A DNA stretch of 64,000 nucleotides, taken from contig NZ_FNFV01000005.1 in assembly GCF_900102905.1 (NCBI RefSeq), positions 248,001 to 312,000 on the forward strand, in the 5' to 3' direction. Both the position numbers and the translations under genes were made by a program. Source of the DNA: Meinhardsimonia xiamenensis (GTDB taxonomy: Bacteria; Pseudomonadota; Alphaproteobacteria; Rhodobacterales; Rhodobacteraceae). Positions 28,164-38,162 of the stretch are shown in pieces. Within the stretch, counting starts at the first letter, position 1; the number at the start of each line of letters is the position of its first letter. Under the pieces are notes generated by a model. That model saw nothing but the letters and a program-made list of their open reading frames with translations. It did no database searches and had not been told where the DNA came from.

Positions 28164-29060
28164 TCAGTCGATGCGCCGCCGCCCGGCGGAGATCTCGGCA
28201 TGCAAGAGCACCATGGCCCGCAACAGCCGCGAGGCAGGTGCCTCGCCGCGCTCCAGTGCGGCCTGCAAACGCCGTTCAAGCCCGAACATGGCGTCGAGGG
28301 CGCGGTCGAGCAGGTGGAACGGTGCCAGCTGCTTGGTCTGAAGCCCCACTTCAAGGCGCGGATGGCGGGCGTAGAACATGGCGCCGTTGCCGCCGCGCTG
28401 GAGCTCGCGCCGCACGCGGGCGGCAAAGCTCGTGGCCGCGCCTTGCGGCTTGAAATGCCAGATCGGCGCGCGCCGCTCGAAGCGGCGGCTGAGCCGGCCG
28501 GCCTGCCGCAGCCGGGCGTACAGTTCGGGGTCTTCCCAGCCGTAGTGGCGGAAGGCCTCGTCAAAGCCGCCCACCGCCTCGACCCGCGCCCGCGCGATCG
28601 AGGCGTTGCCGCCAGGAAACGGGTTGAGATGCAGCGCCCAGGGCGCCGGACGGGGCGGCGCGGTCATGTCGGGCGGTTCGGTGACATCGATGATCGGCCC
28701 CGTCACCACCCGGTCATCGCGCCCCTCGTGGTGCCGCAGATGGCGGCGCAGGAAATCGGGAGCGACAAGCGAGTCGTCGTCGACGAAGACAAGGATGCGC
28801 CCACGCGCCATGGCAATGGCGCGGTTGCGCGCCGCGCCGGGGCCGCGGTTCTCCTCGAGGGCGGCAAAGCGCAGCCCGGGCGCGGCCAGCCGATCGATCA
28901 CCGTCTGCGCCGCCGGGTCGGGGCCGTCGGAGACCACGATCACCTCGAAGGCATCGCGCGGGTAGTCCTGGCCCAGAAACAGCGGCACCGACAGCGACAG
29001 CACCTCGGCGCGCCCGTGGGTGGGAACGATGAAACTGGCCTCGAGCCCGCGCCCCATCAC
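28164..29060 (-). CDS. family 2 glycosyltransferase
   Basis: 298-residue GT-A fold glycosyltransferase, expected to transfer a sugar from a nucleotide-sugar donor. Visible motifs: N-terminal SFIVPTHGRAEVLSLSVPLF, the acceptor loop ENRGPGAARNRAIAMARG, the metal-binding FVDDDSLVAP (DxD equivalent) and the C-terminal YGWEDPELYARLRQAG (ED base motif). No membrane segments, so soluble or peripherally attached. It lies 12 bases downstream of the sugar aminotransferase on the same strand, suggesting a shared role in a surface glycan containing an amino sugar. Donor and acceptor unknown. Confidence 0.88.
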   Translation of the reverse strand: MMGRGLEASFIVPTHGRAEVLSLSVPLFLGQDYPRDAFEVIVVSDGPDPAAQTVIDRLAAPGLRFAALEENRGPGAARNRAIAMARGRILVFVDDDSLVAPDFLRRHLRHHEGRDDRVVTGPIIDVTEPPDMTAPPRPAPWALHLNPFPGGNASIARARVEAVGGFDEAFRHYGWEDPELYARLRQAGRLSRRFERRAPIWHFKPQGAATSFAARVRRELQRGGNGAMFYARHPRLEVGLQTKQLAPFHLLDRALDAMFGLERRLQAALERGEAPASRLLRAMVLLHAEISAGRRRID

Positions 29061-29072
29061 CCCGTCACCGGC

Positions 29073-30194
29073 TCATCGCGCGGTGAAGAAGCCGCGTACG
29101 GCATCGATCACCTGGGAGATTTCCGCGTCCGTCAGGTAGGGATGCGAGGGCAGGCACAGAAGCGTCTCGCCCCATTCCTCGGTGGCGGGAAGCCCGCCCG
29201 GAGCGCGGGGCGCCTCGGCAAAGGCGGGGTGCAGGTGCGTCGGGCGGCGGTAGTAGGCCACCGACGGCACCCCGGCCTCGGCCAGATGGCTCATCAGCGC
29301 GTCGCGCCGCGGGGTGCGGATCACGTAATAGGCCCAGCAGGGATCGACACCCTCGGGCACGGCAGGGGTCTGCACGAGCCCGTCAAGGGCCTCGCCATAG
29401 GCGTGGGCGATGCGCCGGCGCGCGGCGAGTTCCTCGTCGAAGATGCCGAGCTTCTCGAGCAGGATCGCCGCCTGCAGGGTGTCGAGGCGCGAGTTGGTGC
29501 CGACAAGCGCATGCGCGCCGTCCTCGACGCCGTGATTGGCGATGGCGCGGATGCGCGCGGCGAGCGCGCCATCGGCGGTCATGACCGCCCCGGCATCGCC
29601 GAATGCGCCGAGCGACTTGGAGGGGTAGAAGCTCGTTGCCGCGGCGGTGCCGTAGCTTCCCGACCGGCCCCAGGGGGTTTCGGTGCCGAAGCTCTGGGCG
29701 GCGTCATAGCACAGGAACAGATCCTCGGCCGCGCAGAGCTGCGACAGGCGGGCATGGTCGGCCGGTATCGAGAAGAGATCCACCGCCAGCACCGCCCGAG
29801 GCGTGAGGCGGCGCCCGTCGCGCACCTTGGCAACCGTCGCGGCGAGGCTGTCGGGGTCCATCGTGCCGCTTTCGCGCCCGACATCGACGAACACCGGCGT
29901 GGCGCCGGCAAGCGCAACCGCCTCGGCGGTGGCGACGAAGGTCAGGGACGGGACGAACACCGCATCGCCGGCGCCGATGCCGAGCGCGCGCAGCATGATC
30001 TGAAGCGCATCGGTGCCGTTGGCGCAGGCCACCGCATGGGCGACGCCCGCGTACTCCGAGAGTGCCGCCTCGAGCGCACGCACCTCGGGGCCGTTGATGA
30101 AGGCGGTGTGCTCGAGCACCCTCTCGATGGCCTTGCCGAGCCCCGGCTCGAGCCGCGCGCGCTGCCGCGCGATGTCCAGCATCCTGATGGTCAC
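29073..30194 (-). CDS. DegT/DnrJ/EryC1/StrS family sugar aminotransferase
   Basis: 373-residue PLP enzyme that aminates nucleotide-linked keto-sugars. The PLP Lys is in SFYPSKSLGAFGDAG; the family's N-terminal AVACANGTDALQIMLRALG and YDAAQSFGTE are present. I place the start at the GTG 30194 (GTGACCATCAGG) because the alternative ATG at 30182 has a ribosome-like AGG directly abutting it. It is the first gene of a two-gene unit with the glycosyltransferase. No dehydratase or other nucleotide-sugar gene is nearby. Confidence 0.88.
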   Translation of the reverse strand: MTIRMLDIARQRARLEPGLGKAIERVLEHTAFINGPEVRALEAALSEYAGVAHAVACANGTDALQIMLRALGIGAGDAVFVPSLTFVATAEAVALAGATPVFVDVGRESGTMDPDSLAATVAKVRDGRRLTPRAVLAVDLFSIPADHARLSQLCAAEDLFLCYDAAQSFGTETPWGRSGSYGTAAATSFYPSKSLGAFGDAGAVMTADGALAARIRAIANHGVEDGAHALVGTNSRLDTLQAAILLEKLGIFDEELAARRRIAHAYGEALDGLVQTPAVPEGVDPCWAYYVIRTPRRDALMSHLAEAGVPSVAYYRRPTHLHPAFAEAPRAPGGLPATEEWGETLLCLPSHPYLTDAEISQVIDAVRGFFTAR

Positions 30195-30237
30195 GGATTC
30201 GCCCCGCTGTGTCCTTCTGGCGGCTCTCTACCGCCTT

Positions 30238-30264
30238 CGCCGGGCCGGCGCCAGTGGCCCGGCG
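30238..30264. terminator. hairpin downstream of the FtsX-like permease gene
   Basis: CGCCGGGCC and GGCCCGGCG form a perfect 9-bp stem with a 9-base loop in the 143-base gap between the permease stop (30338) and the aminotransferase start (30194), both on the minus strand. Likely a transcription terminator of the ABC operon; no U-run is seen. Confidence 0.5.
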
Positions 30265-30337
30265 TGCGCGGCCGGTCTTGTCCCCGCGGCGCGCCGCCGC
30301 GCCTGCGCAGGGTGCCCACGCGGCCCTGCGGCGCGGC

Positions 30338-32754
30338 CTATCGCGCCGCCGCGAACACCTGCACGAGCCGCGCCGGCGCCATCCGCGCAAGGCGCAGCGC
30401 CGGCCACAGCGCGGCCAGCGCGGCGGCGAGCAGCGCGAGCGCCACGAGGCGCAGCCAGTCGAGCGGGAACAGCTGCATCGGCAATCGCCAGCCGAAAGCC
30501 TCCACATTGACGATGGCAAGCAGGACCCACGCCAGTGCAAGCCCCAGCGGCAGCGCCAGCGCCGCGGTGAGTGCCGCGAGCGCAAGCGCGCGCAGAAGTT
30601 CGAGCCGCGCCAGGCGCCGCCGTTCCACGCCCACGGCCCAGACCGGGGCGAGCTGCACGAGCCGCTGGCCCGAGAGTGCGGCGAGGCTGGTCACGATGGC
30701 CACCCCGGCCACACCGAGGGTGAGCACGTTGAGCGCCGCGGTGATCGCGAAGGTCCGCTCGAAGATGGACAGCGACCAGCGCTTGAGCGCGGCCTGATCA
30801 ACGACATTCTCCGCCGGCAGGCCGAATTCCTCGATCAGGGCGCGGGCGAGCGCGGGCGCGTCCTCGGGTGCGACGCGAACGGCGTGGCTTAGCCGTGGTG
30901 CGTCGGGGAAGTGCGCGAGGAAAGGCGCGAGCGCAACCATCACCTGGCCGGTGGGATTGCCGTAATCGGAGTAGATGCCGGCAACTTCCAACCGCCAGCC
31001 GGGCAGGATCTCGATGGTGTCGCCCGGCGAAAGCCCCGCGCGCCGGGCGAGCTGTTCGTTGATGAGCGCCGCCTCGCCCGCGGCAAGCCGGTCCCAGACC
31101 CCCGGCAGCGCGTCGAGAAGCGGCCAGTTCTCGCGATAGGTGGGATGGTCCTCCACGCCGTAGACGAAGCTCGGTACGCCCGCCACCGTCGCCTCGACAC
31201 GCCAAAGCGGCAGGACGGCCTCGCTGCGCCCGGCCAGAAAGGCGCGCAGCCGCTCGGCCTCGGCGTCGTCGCGGGCGCGCACGTAGAGTTCGGCGGCGAG
31301 GCGCTGGTCGAGCCATCCGGTGAAGGCGCGGCGAAAGCTCTCCACCATGGTGCCGACGCCGATGTTCGCCGCCAGCGCCAGGAGCAGCGCCATCATCGCC
31401 AGCGACAGGCCCGGCAATCCCTGCCGCGCGTCGGCCCAGAACCACTGCGACAGCGGGCCGCGCGCGGCGCGGCCGGCAAGGCGAAGGCAGAGGTCCAGAA
31501 GCGGCGGCAGGATCAGGGCCGCGCCGAGAAGGAGCGCGGCCATCAGGGCGAAGCCGGCCATCAGGCCGCTGCCGAAGCGGGCGAGCGCCGCTGCCGCGAC
31601 AAGCAGCGCGAGGCCGCCGGTCGCCTCGAGCGCGCGGCGATGCGCGGAGGCCCGCGCCCAGGCCCGTGGCATGGCCGGGGCAAGCACCGGCAGCCGGGCC
31701 AGCTGCCAGAGCGCGCCCGCCCCGGCCAGCCCGGCGCCCGCCAGCGCCGCCGCCATGCCGGCGACCCATGTCTGCGCGCGCAGCGTCAGCGTGCCCGGCA
31801 CCTCGGCTCCGTAGAGCCCCTTCAGGCTGGCGGCCACATCAGGCAGGAGCGCGCCGGCAATCAGCAGCCCGGCCACCATTCCCGCGGCGCCCGCGACCAG
31901 CGCCATCAGCGCAAGTTCCAGTGCGATGAGCAACATCAGATGCCACAGCGGCAGCCCCAGCGCCCTGAGCGTGCGGAACATGCCCCGCCGCGCCTCGAAC
32001 GCGAGGCCAACCGCGCCATGGGCGATGAACAGGCCGACGGCAAAGGCCAGGAGCCCGAAGGCCGACAGGTTGAGGTGAAAGCTTGCGGTCAGCCGGGCGA
32101 GGTCGGCCCGGGGCGCGGCGGGCTGCAGGACTAGGCCGGGCGCGATCGTCTCGAGGGGCGGCGGCGCGAGAGCGCGGGGCGCGTCGGTGACGATCAGCCG
32201 GTCGAGCAGGCCCTCCGCTCCACCGAGACGCTGGACGAATCCCACATCGGCGACTGCCGTGCCGGGGGCGAGATCGTCCGCGGCGCGCACCTCCGCCCCG
32301 GTGGCCTCGGCCAGCGCCGCCGCCACGTCCGGCGCCGCGAAGACGAGATGCGGGGGCAGCAGGAAGCGGCGCAGCGTTTCGGCGCTGTCCGTGCCGGAAA
32401 ATGCCCGGGGGATCAGGTCGGACGGGGTGGTGATCGGATCGATGCCGATGAGGCGCACGGTCGCGCCGCCTGCCGTCAGGTGCGCTTCGACGACCGGGCT
32501 CACGGGCCAGCCGGCGCGGCGCAGCGCCACGTACTGCGCCTCGTCGAGCCGCTCGCCGGCGCGCGGGACGATGCGCGCGCGGGCGCCGGCATCGACGCGC
32601 CCCGCGGCCTGTGCGTAGGCCGCGCGCGCCTCGGCATTGATCGCCTGCACGCCCGACCACAGGGCGGTGGCAAGCATCAGCCCGGCGAGCAGCATCACCA
32701 GCTGGCCGGGGTGACGCCACCAGTGGGAAAGCAGCGCCTGCAGCCCGGCGCGCG

Positions 32755-32758
<4 letters not shown>
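30338..32758 (-). CDS. FtsX-like ABC transporter permease
   Basis: 806-residue inner-membrane protein with about eight to ten hydrophobic segments in two FtsX/MacB modules: an N-terminal helix (LVMLLAGLMLATALWSGVQA), a periplasmic domain, a helical cluster near residues 230-420, a second periplasmic domain and a final helical cluster near 660-800. The layout resembles YbbP/lipoprotein-release type permeases rather than importers. Its ATG overlaps the stop of the ATPase gene by 4 bases (ATGA). The substrate is unknown; lipoproteins, lipids or peptides handled at the periplasmic face are usual for the family. The C-terminus ends LARMAPARLVQVFAAAR. Confidence 0.85.
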
Positions 32759-33429
<671 letters not shown>

Positions 33430-33501
33430 GCCGCTGACACCTAGCGTGACCGCGCGGCATTTGCAGCCCCGAAGACGCAAGGCGAGGGATGGAGGCGAGG
33501 C

Positions 33502-34740
33502 ATGGCGGAAGCGGCGATGCGCGCGCGGGCGCTCGAGATCTTTCGTGCCGGTGTGGCGGCGGCCGATCCCGCGCGCGCGGTGCGGCGCGCGCTTGATGCG
33601 CGCCCGCTGCCCGCGCCCGGCGCGCGCGGGCGGCGCGTTGTGATCGCCGCGGGCAAGGCGGCGCGCGCGATGATGGCCGCCGCGCTCGAGGTCACGGGGC
33701 CCTCTGCGGGCGCGCTGGTCGTCACCAACCACGAGAACGCCCGGCCGCTTGCCGGGGCGGAGGTTCTGGGCGCCGGACACCCGGTGCCCGACGCGGCCGG
33801 GGCGCGCGCGGCCGAGCGTGTCTTGGCGGCGGTCTCGGGGCTCGGCGCGGACGATCGCGTGCTGGTGCTGCTCTCGGGCGGGGCCTCGGCGCTGCTGCCC
33901 GCGCCGGTGGAAGGCGTGAGCCTCGCCGACAAGGCCGAGGTCAATCGCCTGCTCCTCGCCTCGGGGGCCGACATCACCGAGATGAACCTCGTGCGCCAGG
34001 CGCTTTCGCGCATCAAGGGCGGGGGGCTCGTGCGCGCGGCCCATCCCGCGCCGGTCACTGCGCTCATTCTGTCGGACGTGATCGGCGATGATCTGCGCGT
34101 GGTGGCCTCGGGACCGACCTGCCCGCCCATCGGCACGCGCGCCGATGCGGTGGCGGCGCTCAGGGCACGCGGGCTCTGGGAACGTGTGCCGCAAAGCGTG
34201 CGCCGGGCGCTGACCGAGCTTCCCGACCCGCCGCCGCCGCCGCCGCCTGCCGACAACCGCCTTGTGGGCTCGAACGCCATGAGCCTCGCGGCGATGGGGC
34301 AGGCGGCGGGCGTGGCGCCCGAGCCCGCGCCGCTCGTCGGCGACGTTGCCGAGGCCGCGGCGCGGGTTGTGGCAAGCCTCGACGGCCCCGGCATCCGGCT
34401 CTTCGGCGGCGAGACAACCGTGGTCGTCCGCGGCGAGGGGCTGGGCGGGCGCAACCAGGAACTCGCGCTCAGGGTGGCGCTCCTGGCCGAGGCCGCGGGC
34501 TGGGCCGGCCCTTGGGTGTTCCTCTCCGGCGGCACCGACGGGCGCGACGGGCCGACCGACGCCGCGGGCGGGCTTGTCGATGACGGCACGCTCGCGCGCA
34601 TCCGCGCCGCTGGCCGCGATCCGGCCGCCGATCTCGCCCGCAATGACAGCTACCCCGCGCTGAAGGCGGCGGGCGATCTGCTGGTCACCGGCCCCACCGG
34701 TACCAATGTGGCCGATCTGCAGGTGCTGATCCGGGGCTGA
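33502..34740 (+). CDS. gckA: glycerate 2-kinase, GckA/TtuD (MOFRL) type
   Basis: 412-residue kinase converting glycerate to 2-phosphoglycerate, used in the serine cycle, tartrate or hydroxypyruvate metabolism. The N-terminal domain includes RVVIAAGKAARAMMAAALEV and LVLLSGGASALLPAP; the C-terminal MOFRL domain includes LFGGETTVVVRGEGLGGRNQ and FLSGGTDGRDGPTDAAGG, the signatures of the family. A proline run (DPPPPPPPAD) lies in the linker. GGAGGCGAGGC precedes the ATG. It is monocistronic and separate from the leucine operon, which starts about 90 bases later behind its own promoter. Confidence 0.93.
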   Translation: MAEAAMRARALEIFRAGVAAADPARAVRRALDARPLPAPGARGRRVVIAAGKAARAMMAAALEVTGPSAGALVVTNHENARPLAGAEVLGAGHPVPDAAGARAAERVLAAVSGLGADDRVLVLLSGGASALLPAPVEGVSLADKAEVNRLLLASGADITEMNLVRQALSRIKGGGLVRAAHPAPVTALILSDVIGDDLRVVASGPTCPPIGTRADAVAALRARGLWERVPQSVRRALTELPDPPPPPPPADNRLVGSNAMSLAAMGQAAGVAPEPAPLVGDVAEAAARVVASLDGPGIRLFGGETTVVVRGEGLGGRNQELALRVALLAEAAGWAGPWVFLSGGTDGRDGPTDAAGGLVDDGTLARIRAAGRDPAADLARNDSYPALKAAGDLLVTGPTGTNVADLQVLIRG

Positions 34741-34767
34741 AGGCGCAGGCGTCGCGCCCTGTCGGGA

Positions 34768-34811
34768 TTGACGGGCGGCAGGCGCGGCTGTAGGAATTGA
34801 ACAAGCGTTCA
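34768..34811 (+). promoter_or_regulatory. promoter with TetR-like operator for the leucine-degradation operon
   Basis: A -35 TTGACG (34768-34773), a 17-base spacer and a -10-like TAGGAA (34791-34796) predict a start near 34803. Centred on that start is the perfect palindrome TGAAC-aagc-GTTCA (34798-34811, TTGAACAAGCGTTCAG in context), a typical TetR/AcrR-family half-site arrangement placed for repression. No regulator gene is adjacent. Confidence 0.55.
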
Positions 34812-34829
34812 GATAATCGGAGCCACCCC

Positions 34830-35993
34830 ATGTTCACCTCCTCGATGCGTTTCGATCTCGGCGAGGATGTCAACGCGCTGCGCGAGATGGTTCACCGCTG
34901 GGCGCAGGAGCGGCTCAAGCCGATGGCCGCGAAGATCGACCGCGAGAACCGCTTTCCGAACGAGCTCTGGCCCGAGATGGGTGCGCTCGGCCTTCTCGGC
35001 ATCACCGTGGAGGAGGAATACGGCGGCGCCGGCATGGGCTATCTTGCCCATGTGGTGGCGGTGGAGGAGATCGCGCGCGCCTCGGCCAGCGTTTCGCTGA
35101 GCTACGGCGCGCACTCGAACCTCTGCGTCAACCAGATCCGGCTGAACGGCACCGAGGAGCAGAAGCGCCGCTATCTGCCCAAGCTCATCTCGGGTGAGCA
35201 TGTCGGCGCGCTGGCGATGTCGGAGGCGGGCGCGGGCTCGGATGTGGTGTCGATGAAGCTCAGGGCGGAGAAGAAGAACGACCGCTTCGTGCTCAACGGC
35301 TCCAAATACTGGATCACCAACGGTCCCGACGCCGACACGCTCGTCGTCTATGCGAAGACCGACCCCGAGGCGGGTGCGAAGGGCATCACCGCCTTCATCG
35401 TCGAGAAGACCATGAAGGGCTTCTCCACCAGCCCCCATTTCGACAAGCTCGGCATGCGCGGCTCCAACACCGCCGAGCTCATCTTCGAGGATGTCGAGGT
35501 GCCCTTCGAGAATGTGCTGGGCGAGGAGAACCGGGGCGTTGCGGTGCTGATGAGCGGGCTTGATTACGAGCGCGTGGTGCTCTCCGGCATCGGGCTTGGG
35601 ATCATGGCCGCGATCCTCGATCACATCATGCCCTATGTGGCCGAGCGCCGCCAGTTCGGCCAGCCGATCGGGAACTTCCAGCTCATGCAGGGCAAGATCG
35701 CCGACATCTACACGCTGATGAACGCCGCCCGCGCCTATGTCTACGAGGTTGCCCGGGCCTGCGATCGCGGCGAGGTGACGCGGCAGGATGCCGCGGCCTG
35801 CGTGCTCTTCGCCTCGGAAAAGGCGATGGAATGCGCGGTGCAGGGCGTGCAGGCGATGGGCGGGGCGGGCTATCTCAACGACGCGCCGGTCAGCCGCATC
35901 ATGCGTGACGCGAAATTGATGGAAATCGGGGCCGGGACTTCGGAGATTCGGCGTATGTTGATCGGGCGCGAGTTGATGAGGCTGATGACGTGA
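34830..35993 (+). CDS. ivd: isovaleryl-CoA dehydrogenase
   Basis: 387-residue FAD enzyme oxidising isovaleryl-CoA to 3-methylcrotonyl-CoA in leucine degradation, passing electrons to ETF. The catalytic Glu sits in [14 protein letters not shown], the position used by isovaleryl-CoA dehydrogenases, while the usual C-terminal Glu position carries Gly in [12 protein letters not shown], as expected. The flavin motif is [15 protein letters not shown]. The ATG at 34830 has GGAG about nine bases upstream; a TTG further 5' lies inside the operator. The stop overlaps the next start (GTGA). First gene of the operon ivd, lprI-like, fmnR-like, ecsC, mccB, mccA, gst, mvaB, ech. Confidence 0.96.
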   Translation: MFTSSMRFDLGEDVNALREMVHRWAQERLKPMAAKIDRENRFPNELWPEMGALGLLGITVEEEYGGAGMGYLAHVVAVEEIARASASVSLSYGAHSNLCVNQIRLNGTEEQKRRYLPKLISGEHVGALAMSEAGAGSDVVSMKLRAEKKNDRFVLNGSKYWITNGPDADTLVVYAKTDPEAGAKGITAFIVEKTMKGFSTSPHFDKLGMRGSNTAELIFEDVEVPFENVLGEENRGVAVLMSGLDYERVVLSGIGLGIMAAILDHIMPYVAERRQFGQPIGNFQLMQGKIADIYTLMNAARAYVYEVARACDRGEVTRQDAAACVLFASEKAMECAVQGVQAMGGAGYLNDAPVSRIMRDAKLMEIGAGTSEIRRMLIGRELMRLMT

Positions 35994-36511
35994 CCCGATA
36001 CTTCATTTCTGCCGCCGCGGCGCTGGTGCTGGCCACGGGCGCCGCGGCCGAAGAGCGAGACGGTTTCGAGTTGCCCTCGGTGACGGCCGATCCGGGCGTG
36101 CTGCACCGCTGCCTGCAGTCGGGCAAGGCGGTGAGTGTCTGCCTTGACGCCATGACGCTCGACTGCATGGCCGAGAACGACATCGGCAACGACAACCTCG
36201 AGGAGCGGCTGTGCGTCATCGAGGAGCTCAACGCCTGGCGGCGGCTTCTGGCGCGTGCCGAGCGTGCGGTGGCCGATCTCGCCGTGGCCAACACTGCCGC
36301 GCCGCATCCCGACCTGCCGGCCTCGGGCGCGCTTGCCGAGGATGCCCGCCGACTCTGGGCCGGCTGGTCACTGGCGCAATGCGCGCTCGAGCGGCGCGCG
36401 GCGCAGGGCGAGGCCAGGCGCGCGATCGTCGAGGACCGCTGCCTGCGCGACCTCACCGCCGCTCAGTTCGAGCGCATGAGCCGCATCGGCGAGCGGCTGG
36501 CGGCGCGCTAG
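35990..36511 (+). CDS. exported LprI/DUF1311-like protein
   Basis: 173-residue periplasmic protein. The GTG start overlaps the ivd stop by 4 bases. The signal peptide is [18 protein letters not shown] with cleavage before EERDG. The mature part has paired Cys ([39 protein letters not shown]), six in all, probably in disulfides. The spacing, with the Cys-containing helices and [16 protein letters not shown], resembles the DUF1311/LprI family linked to lysozyme inhibition. Function here is unknown and its place inside a leucine-degradation operon is unexpected. Confidence 0.75.
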   Translation: MTRYFISAAAALVLATGAAAEERDGFELPSVTADPGVLHRCLQSGKAVSVCLDAMTLDCMAENDIGNDNLEERLCVIEELNAWRRLLARAERAVADLAVANTAAPHPDLPASGALAEDARRLWAGWSLAQCALERRAAQGEARRAIVEDRCLRDLTAAQFERMSRIGERLAAR

Positions 36512-36537
36512 TGCAAGAGTTGGCGAGGAGCATGGCA

Positions 36538-37251
36538 ATGAACGACTTTTCCGGTCTCAAGGCGCTTTATGTGAACACCAGCCTCAAGCGTGAGGCGAAT
36601 GAGAGCCATACCCGTCTTCTGATGGAGGCCAGCGCAAGGATCATGCGCTCGCAAGGGGTTGCGGTGGAGCATGTGCACCTGCTCGAGCATGTGGTGCCGC
36701 CCGGCGTCTACCCGGACATGACCGAGCACGGCTGGGAGCGCGACGACTGGCCAAAGCTGTGGAAGAAGGTGCTTGAGGCCGACATCCTCGTCATCGGCAC
36801 CCCGATCTGGCTCGGCGAGGAAAGCTCGGTCTGCCGGGTTCTGATCGAGCGGCTCTACGGGATGTCGGGAGAGCTCAATGAACGCGGCCAGTCGATCTTC
36901 TACGGCAAGACCGGCGGCTGCGTGGTTACCGGCAACGAGGACGGCATCAAGCACGTCGCCATGACGGTGCTCTATGCGCTGTCGCACCTGGGCTACACCA
37001 TTCCACCGCAAGCCGATTGCGGCTGGATCGGCGAGGCGGGGCCGGGGCCGTCCTACGGCGACGAGATCGAGGGCGGCCGGCGCGCCGGTTTCGACAACGA
37101 CTTCACGCAGCGCAACACGACGATCATGACCTGGAACCTGATGCACATCGCGCGCATGCTTCGCGGCGGCATCCCCGCCGAAGGCAATGACCGGCGGGCG
37201 TGGCAGGCCGGCGCGCGCTTCGGTTTCGAGAACCCGGAATACCGGTCCTGA
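36538..37251 (+). CDS. NADPH-dependent FMN reductase / flavodoxin-family protein
   Basis: 237-residue flavodoxin-fold protein. The N-terminal FMN phosphate loop reads LYVNTSLKREANESHT, followed by ADILVIGTPIWLGEESS, the strand-loop that cradles FMN, and GKTGGCVVTGNEDGIKHV. I favour the ATG at 36538 because GCGAGGAG lies eight bases before it; an ATG two codons upstream is too close to that site. It sits 26 bases after the LprI-like gene, in the leucine operon. A role as quinone or nitro reductase, or as an electron shuttle, is possible but not shown. A larger open frame starting at 36211 overlaps the LprI-like gene and is spurious. Confidence 0.8.
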   Translation: MNDFSGLKALYVNTSLKREANESHTRLLMEASARIMRSQGVAVEHVHLLEHVVPPGVYPDMTEHGWERDDWPKLWKKVLEADILVIGTPIWLGEESSVCRVLIERLYGMSGELNERGQSIFYGKTGGCVVTGNEDGIKHVAMTVLYALSHLGYTIPPQADCGWIGEAGPGPSYGDEIEGGRRAGFDNDFTQRNTTIMTWNLMHIARMLRGGIPAEGNDRRAWQAGARFGFENPEYRS

Positions 37252-37313
37252 GACGGCCGGCGCTCGGGGCGGAAACGGTAACGGCTCCACCGCGTCAAGA
37301 AGGGAAACAACGC

Positions 37314-38162
37314 ATGGGCGAGAGCGACGACGGGCGCGGGGAAAAGGCAGCGCGGCAGACCAAGGGGCCATGGTCGCGGCCCGAGCCGGCCGATCTGCCG
37401 GCGGCCATCGCGCAGGCGGTGGAGCGGCAGCGGGAATTCGAGGCCGCGCGCGCCACGCGGCTCGGGCAGGGGGCGGAGCGGCTCACCCGCCCCTTCGGGG
37501 CGGCGCTCGCCCGGCTCATCCCGCCCGATCTCGCCCGCAAGGCGCTTGAACAGGCCGATGCGGCGGCCGCGCTGACGCTCCCGCGCGAGCTCACCGGACA
37601 CGACGTGGACGACATCGAGGCCTGCGAGGCGGTGGCGCTGCGCGTGCAGGCCTGGGCGCAGGGGACCAATGCCGCGACCGGCGGGGCGGCGGGCTGGTTC
37701 GGCGCCGCAGGGCTTGCGGTGGATGTGCCCGCGACCATCACCCTTGCCGCGCGCACGGTGCGGGCCACGGCGGCGGCCTACGGCTTTGCCGGCGACGACG
37801 AGGGCGAGCGGGCCTTCCGGCTGATGGTGCTCGAGGTCGCCACCACCATGGCCCAGGACGAGCGGCAGGCGCGCATCGAGGAGCTCAACGCCATGGCGCG
37901 CACGCTGGCCTCGGCGGAGGCGCGCATGGCCACCGAGTGGCTGATCGAGAAGGTGGTGGAGCGGGTGGCGCGCCAGCTCGGCCTTTCCTTCGCCGCGCGC
38001 AAGATGGGCCAAGTGGTGCCGATCGTGGGCGGGGTCGTGGCCGCCGCGGTCAACGCCAGCTTTCAGGCCGATGTGGCGCGGGCGGCGCGCTACGCGTACC
38101 GCCAGCGCTGGCTGATCGCCCGCAAGGTGCTGCCGGCCGCCGCGAGCGGGGCGGACGCATGA
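37314..38162 (+). CDS. EcsC-family protein
   Basis: 282-residue protein of the EcsC family, named from a Bacillus gene next to an ABC transporter; the biochemical role is unknown. The core has Gly/Ala-rich segments ([39 protein letters not shown]) that may insert peripherally in the membrane and a helical middle including [16 protein letters not shown]. The N-terminal 40 residues are charged and probably disordered. AAGGGA precedes the ATG. The stop overlaps the mccB start by 4 bases (ATGA), so it is translationally coupled to the carboxylase. Confidence 0.82.
   Translation: MGESDDGRGEKAARQTKGPWSRPEPADLPAAIAQAVERQREFEAARATRLGQGAERLTRPFGAALARLIPPDLARKALEQADAAAALTLPRELTGHDVDDIEACEAVALRVQAWAQGTNAATGGAAGWFGAAGLAVDVPATITLAARTVRATAAAYGFAGDDEGERAFRLMVLEVATTMAQDERQARIEELNAMARTLASAEARMATEWLIEKVVERVARQLGLSFAARKMGQVVPIVGGVVAAAVNASFQADVARAARYAYRQRWLIARKVLPAAASGADA

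Noticed and set aside
28134-30797. 887-codon open frame on the plus strand
   Set aside because: Antisense to the glycosyltransferase and aminotransferase genes and crosses a hairpin; shadow frame.
36211-36537. 5' extension of the FMN reductase frame
   Set aside because: It overlaps the LprI-like gene, which has a signal peptide and coupled GTGA start; the extension is Arg/Ala-rich and unconserved in character.
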